From DSYU01 sp964437595 (GTDB lineage Bacteria > Chloroflexota > Anaerolineae > Anaerolineales > Anaerolineaceae): a stretch of DNA of 64,000 nucleotides. Below the pieces are notes generated by a model, which was not told where the DNA came from, searched no databases, and was given only the letters and a program-made list of their open reading frames with translations. Positions 61,436 through 64,000 of the stretch are shown here, piece by piece; the stretch's first letter is position 1, and the number at the start of each line of letters is the position of its first letter. The DNA lies in NCBI GenBank assembly GCA_964437595.1, contig CAYTHO010000020.1, forward strand, positions 6,430 through 70,429. Reading direction: 5' to 3'. The position numbers were made by a program, and so were the translations under genes.

Positions 61436-61899
61436 ATGTTTTCTTCGTTCCGAATGTGCTCGAGAAGTCCCTGGCCGCCTTTTCGAACCAGGTCATAGAC
61501 CACATCAAACCTCCCATTGTAGTAAGGATCGGGTACATCGAGGGGGATGCTCTCGCGAACATATTCAAGCAGGCGTGGCACCTTGCGCCCAAATAGGGCC
61601 TGGATATCATTTACATTTTCATCATCCATCGCGACAACGTAGTCAAAGGTCTGCAGGTCAGAACGGGTCAATTGGCGAGCGCGCTTGCTGCCTGCTTCGA
61701 TTTGGTGATTCCGTAACACAGCTAGAGTGCCCGAATGCGGGCGCTGGCCAACGTGCCAGCTTCCGGTTCCCGCCGATTCAACATCGATTATCTCCGACAG
61801 CCCAGCCTCTTTCACCTGATGCCGGAACACTGCCTCAGCCATGGGAGAGCGGCAGATGTTGCCTGTGCATACAAATAAAACCCGTATCAATTTCTCCAT
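61432..61899 (-). CDS. Low-molecular-weight protein tyrosine phosphatase family
   Basis: A 155-residue phosphatase. The P-loop is V-C-T-G-N-I-C-R-S with nucleophile C11 and R17, and the general acid Asp lies near 124 in DVPDPYYNGRFDVVYD. Full length. Members act on phosphotyrosine, arsenate or sugar-phosphate adducts. Co-translation with the FN3K-type kinase favours work on ribulosamine-5-phosphate-type adducts over signalling. Confidence 0.93.
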   Translation of the reverse strand: MEKLIRVLFVCTGNICRSPMAEAVFRHQVKEAGLSEIIDVESAGTGSWHVGQRPHSGTLAVLRNHQIEAGSKRARQLTRSDLQTFDYVVAMDDENVNDIQALFGRKVPRLLEYVRESIPLDVPDPYYNGRFDVVYDLVRKGGQGLLEHIRNEENI

Positions 61900-62020
61900 T
61901 ATGTTTCCACCTTAATTTTATGGATGTATTTTATCAGATGGGAGAAGCTGTTAGAATCGTATTGGTACCTCGTCTTACTCAACTTGCTTTATACATTTCG
62001 ATAACCCATACTGGAGCATT

Positions 62021-62377
62021 ATGTCAAATCGTTTAGACGCGTTCCAATCCTACCGTGCCAAAATGAACGATCGCATTGCTGAGATCGACCACCTGGGCAT
62101 TAAACGTTTCTTTAACCTGGACACCAACGCGTACCATGACGGCGCACTGCCAGGCAAGACCAAAGAACTTCTTGGACTGGTCGCCTCTTTGGTTCTGCGC
62201 TGTAACGATTGCATCGATTACCACATTATTCAATGTATCGATGCAGGCTGGACGGATGAAGAGCTTTACGACTCCTTCAATGTCGCTTTGGTTGTTGGTG
62301 GAAGCATTGTGATTCCGCACCTGCGACATGCAGTCGAATCGATGGATTTGTACCGGAAGAAATCACTCGCACCCTGA
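62021..62377 (+). CDS. Carboxymuconolactone decarboxylase / AhpD-like protein
   Basis: A 118-residue alpha-helical protein. It has the redox motif LRCNDCIDYHIIQCIDAGWT, with Cys-x2-Cys and a following His near residues 61-68, as in AhpD-type peroxidase adaptors. The C-terminus has VVGGSIVIPHLRHA. GGAG lies four bases ahead of the ATG. It is divergent from the phosphatase gene. Peroxide or disulfide chemistry is likely; a decarboxylase role is less so. Confidence 0.9.
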   Translation: MSNRLDAFQSYRAKMNDRIAEIDHLGIKRFFNLDTNAYHDGALPGKTKELLGLVASLVLRCNDCIDYHIIQCIDAGWTDEELYDSFNVALVVGGSIVIPHLRHAVESMDLYRKKSLAP

Positions 62378-62388
62378 ACCGGATGGGT

Positions 62389-63567
62389 TCAATCCTCTCG
62401 TTCCTCATCTAATGCATGGATGTATGCCCAGGTGAAATCATACATCCGATGAAGAATATGGGGATCCATTTTGTCATACGTATCGTCTGGACGGTGCCAG
62501 TAAGGTGCTTTACCCTGGGGCGTCAGGCCAGTGAGGGTGATCGCGGGAATGCCGGCGAGGATAGCATCTGCCATTTCGGTATTGCCGCTGTTGATCATTG
62601 TGCCATAAGCCTGCAACTGAGGATTTGCGATGGATACCTTCTCGGCCAGCGCCTGCAGCTTTGGATCAGATCGAAATGGTACGACTATCCCTTCTTTAAC
62701 CAACCATGCTGGCCCGGAGCAACCGAGCATTTCAAAGTTGATCGCTTTTGGATTCACCAGCTCGGATTTGTGTCGTCGGTAGAAATCAGCTGCGCCATAA
62801 TGTTGTACTTCTTCACAGCCGGTGCAGACCAGCCACACACGGGTATGTTTGAGGGGTTGTACTTTTAACTGCTCAGCTAGCGTCAGCACCATGCCGACTG
62901 CTGAAGCATTATCATTCGCGCCAGCCGTAAAAGGGGTGAGTTCAGCCTGAATGCAAATGGCTGCCAGCAGTAAAGCGCACAGCGCGGAGATGCCACTGAC
63001 TGGCCAGATCCACGCCCACTCCGTTACTGCGCCTAAGAAATATAGAATCACCTGGCCCGCAAAGGTGACGAAGGCAGCCGTAGTAAAGGTTTCATAAGCA
63101 CTTACCCAGGCCGGGGTCGAGAAAATAATCGGGGTCCGCTGCGTATCTACGTGCCCGATCATCACCAAATCCTGTCGATGGTCCTCGGAGGGTGGGAGAA
63201 CCGCAAAGACATTCTGACTGGTGCCTTTGGGCAGCAGCCAGCGGATTGGGTTGTTCTTAAAGCCAAGTTCTAGCAGCTCGGAGATTAACGCTGCGAGTGA
63301 CAGGATGGCGGCGATCAAAGCGCTGGCGCGCCCGGCGGTTGGGTAAACAGCAAATGCGATCAAGAATGCGATTGACGCGATCAGGTGTGGCTGAAAAATC
63401 GACTTTGCGCTCGAATACGTTTCCCATTGAGGGGTAAATCCGAGGAGTTTGAAAATTCCCTGGCAGTATTCGTGGCCCCGTCGCTCTCCCTTTGTCGTGG
63501 GACCGCGCGGGCCGATATCGATAGTCAGTGCATGGATGTGGTTTAGTAGTGTGTTCACAGGAGGCAT
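62389..63567 (-). CDS. Membrane-associated M28 family metallopeptidase
   Basis: A 392-residue aminopeptidase-fold protein. Zinc ligands are His near 139 (GHVDTQ), Asp near 215 (GANDNASAVG), the Glu pair near 250 (TGCEEVQHYG) and a later Asp/His. Two or three helices near 48-90 and two more near 160-205 split the peptidase domain, an arrangement seen in membrane M28 proteins of this type. ATG 63567 is preferred because AAGGT precedes it; ATG 63591 is the alternative. Confidence 0.85.
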   Translation of the reverse strand: MPPVNTLLNHIHALTIDIGPRGPTTKGERRGHEYCQGIFKLLGFTPQWETYSSAKSIFQPHLIASIAFLIAFAVYPTAGRASALIAAILSLAALISELLELGFKNNPIRWLLPKGTSQNVFAVLPPSEDHRQDLVMIGHVDTQRTPIIFSTPAWVSAYETFTTAAFVTFAGQVILYFLGAVTEWAWIWPVSGISALCALLLAAICIQAELTPFTAGANDNASAVGMVLTLAEQLKVQPLKHTRVWLVCTGCEEVQHYGAADFYRRHKSELVNPKAINFEMLGCSGPAWLVKEGIVVPFRSDPKLQALAEKVSIANPQLQAYGTMINSGNTEMADAILAGIPAITLTGLTPQGKAPYWHRPDDTYDKMDPHILHRMYDFTWAYIHALDEERED

Positions 63568-63637
63568 AGCGGTACCTTGCGGGGCCATCATTCTACAAAA
63601 AGATCGATTTCTTTGCGATCCGTTGTGTTAGCGGTTA

Positions 63638-63946
63638 TCAATGGATGTTCGTTTTTTCCATCCAACGGTCAGGGTTAGCAAGTGCAGTAAACCCACCGTA
63701 CTGGTGGTACAGCTCGTGGGCGTCACGAGTGGCGAGCAGGATTCGCCGTAAATCCTTAAGATCCGGATGGCTAACCACGCATTCGATCAGCCACTTGCCC
63801 AGGCCATTCTTACGCTGCTCGGGGATAATGAACACATCGCATACCCAGGCAAATGTAGCGTAATCTGTAACTACGCGGGCAAGGCCCACCTGACGATCTC
63901 CGCAGTATACGCCGAAATTTAAGGAGTTCTCTATCGAACGTTTCAC
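63638..63946 (-). pseudogene. GNAT acetyltransferase, apparently N-terminally truncated or frameshifted
   Basis: A 102-residue C-terminal GNAT core: SIENSLNFGVYCGDRQVGLARVV, then YATFAWVCDVFIIPEQRKNGLGKWLIE (acetyl-CoA loop Q-R-K-N-G-L-G) and LATRDAHELYHQYGGF. Relatives carry about 35 more residues at the front. Here an in-frame TAG lies immediately before the GTG at 63946. A neighbouring frame remains open to 63995 and could encode the missing part after a frameshift. The window ends nearby, so a sequencing error cannot be excluded. Confidence 0.6.
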
Positions 63947-64000
63947 CTAGGGCAATCGCACTAAACTGAGAGGACCTTGAAGAAGTAGTTCTCATCCCAG

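Overview
The window looks like chromosomal DNA of a Chloroflexota bacterium, most likely an Anaerolineae member. The argument is from protein content: a LysM/M23 peptidase with a Thr/Pro-rich linker, an NBR1-type Ig-like lipoprotein, NarX/NarL-type regulators with degenerate receivers, a sigma factor paired with a DUF4179-like anti-sigma protein, Asp-box and beta-helix secreted proteins, and a GT4-GH57 fusion. No rRNA, tRNA or marker gene is present, so this placement is inference. Gene density is high, many starts are TTG or GTG, and four-base ATGA overlaps are common. Promoters are of the sigma-A type (TTGACA/TATAAT-like), several with an extended -10 (TGn). No CRISPR array, insertion sequence, prophage or RNA gene was seen.

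Layout. 0.1-1.3 kb: cell-wall LysM-M23 peptidase. 1.3-5.7 kb: a MarR regulator followed by two ABC half-exporters whose motifs predict an asymmetric heterodimer. 5.9-18.0 kb: an exopolysaccharide/O-antigen-like locus (initiating phosphoglycosyltransferase, GT4, WecG/TagA transferase, Wzy-like polymerase, Wzz-like chain-length protein, flippase, three methyltransferases), visibly more AT-rich than its surroundings. 18.1-24.0 kb: GH51 arabinofuranosidase, HIT protein, secreted beta-helix protein and two unrecognised membrane proteins. 24.2-27.9 kb: ABC-2 type ATPase/permease pair, then a DUF1801-MOSC operon with an operator inside its promoter. 28.0-32.7 kb: FbpABC-type ferric-iron importer, divergent from a DtxR/FeoA regulator, with a palindrome over the importer -10 box. 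32.7-34.8 kb: ECF sigma factor and anti-sigma-like membrane protein.

34.8-45.3 kb: an Asp-box protein, a cysteine-desulfurase-like enzyme with an acidic partner, DUF362, RNase Z, a run of small lipoprotein and membrane genes, a ComEC-like metallo-hydrolase and an NBR1-Ig lipoprotein. 45.5-53.4 kb is the most unusual part. A NarXL-type two-component pair lies next to a degenerate receiver and a tiny membrane protein, whose promoter is flanked by at least six GTCC/GGAC motifs. Divergent from it, a leaderless orphan solute-binding lipoprotein is followed by a fucose-isomerase-like protein, a signal-less HtrA protease and a pseudo-receiver LuxR regulator. I treat this as the best candidate for an undescribed sensing or stress system.

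53.4-64.0 kb: XRE-cupin regulator, an unknown protein with a strong promoter, an MFS transporter, a GT4-GH57 fusion with a roughly 200-nt structured leader, two fructosamine-kinase-family proteins (one in an operon with a low-molecular-weight phosphatase), a CMD/AhpD-like protein, a membrane M28 peptidase and an apparently truncated acetyltransferase at the window edge.

A recurring feature is the long, perfect or near-perfect palindrome just behind a gene (1271, 23406, 24021, 26914, 27991, 44475), usually without a U-tract on the sense strand. All calls rest on reading sequence and motifs only. No database search was run.
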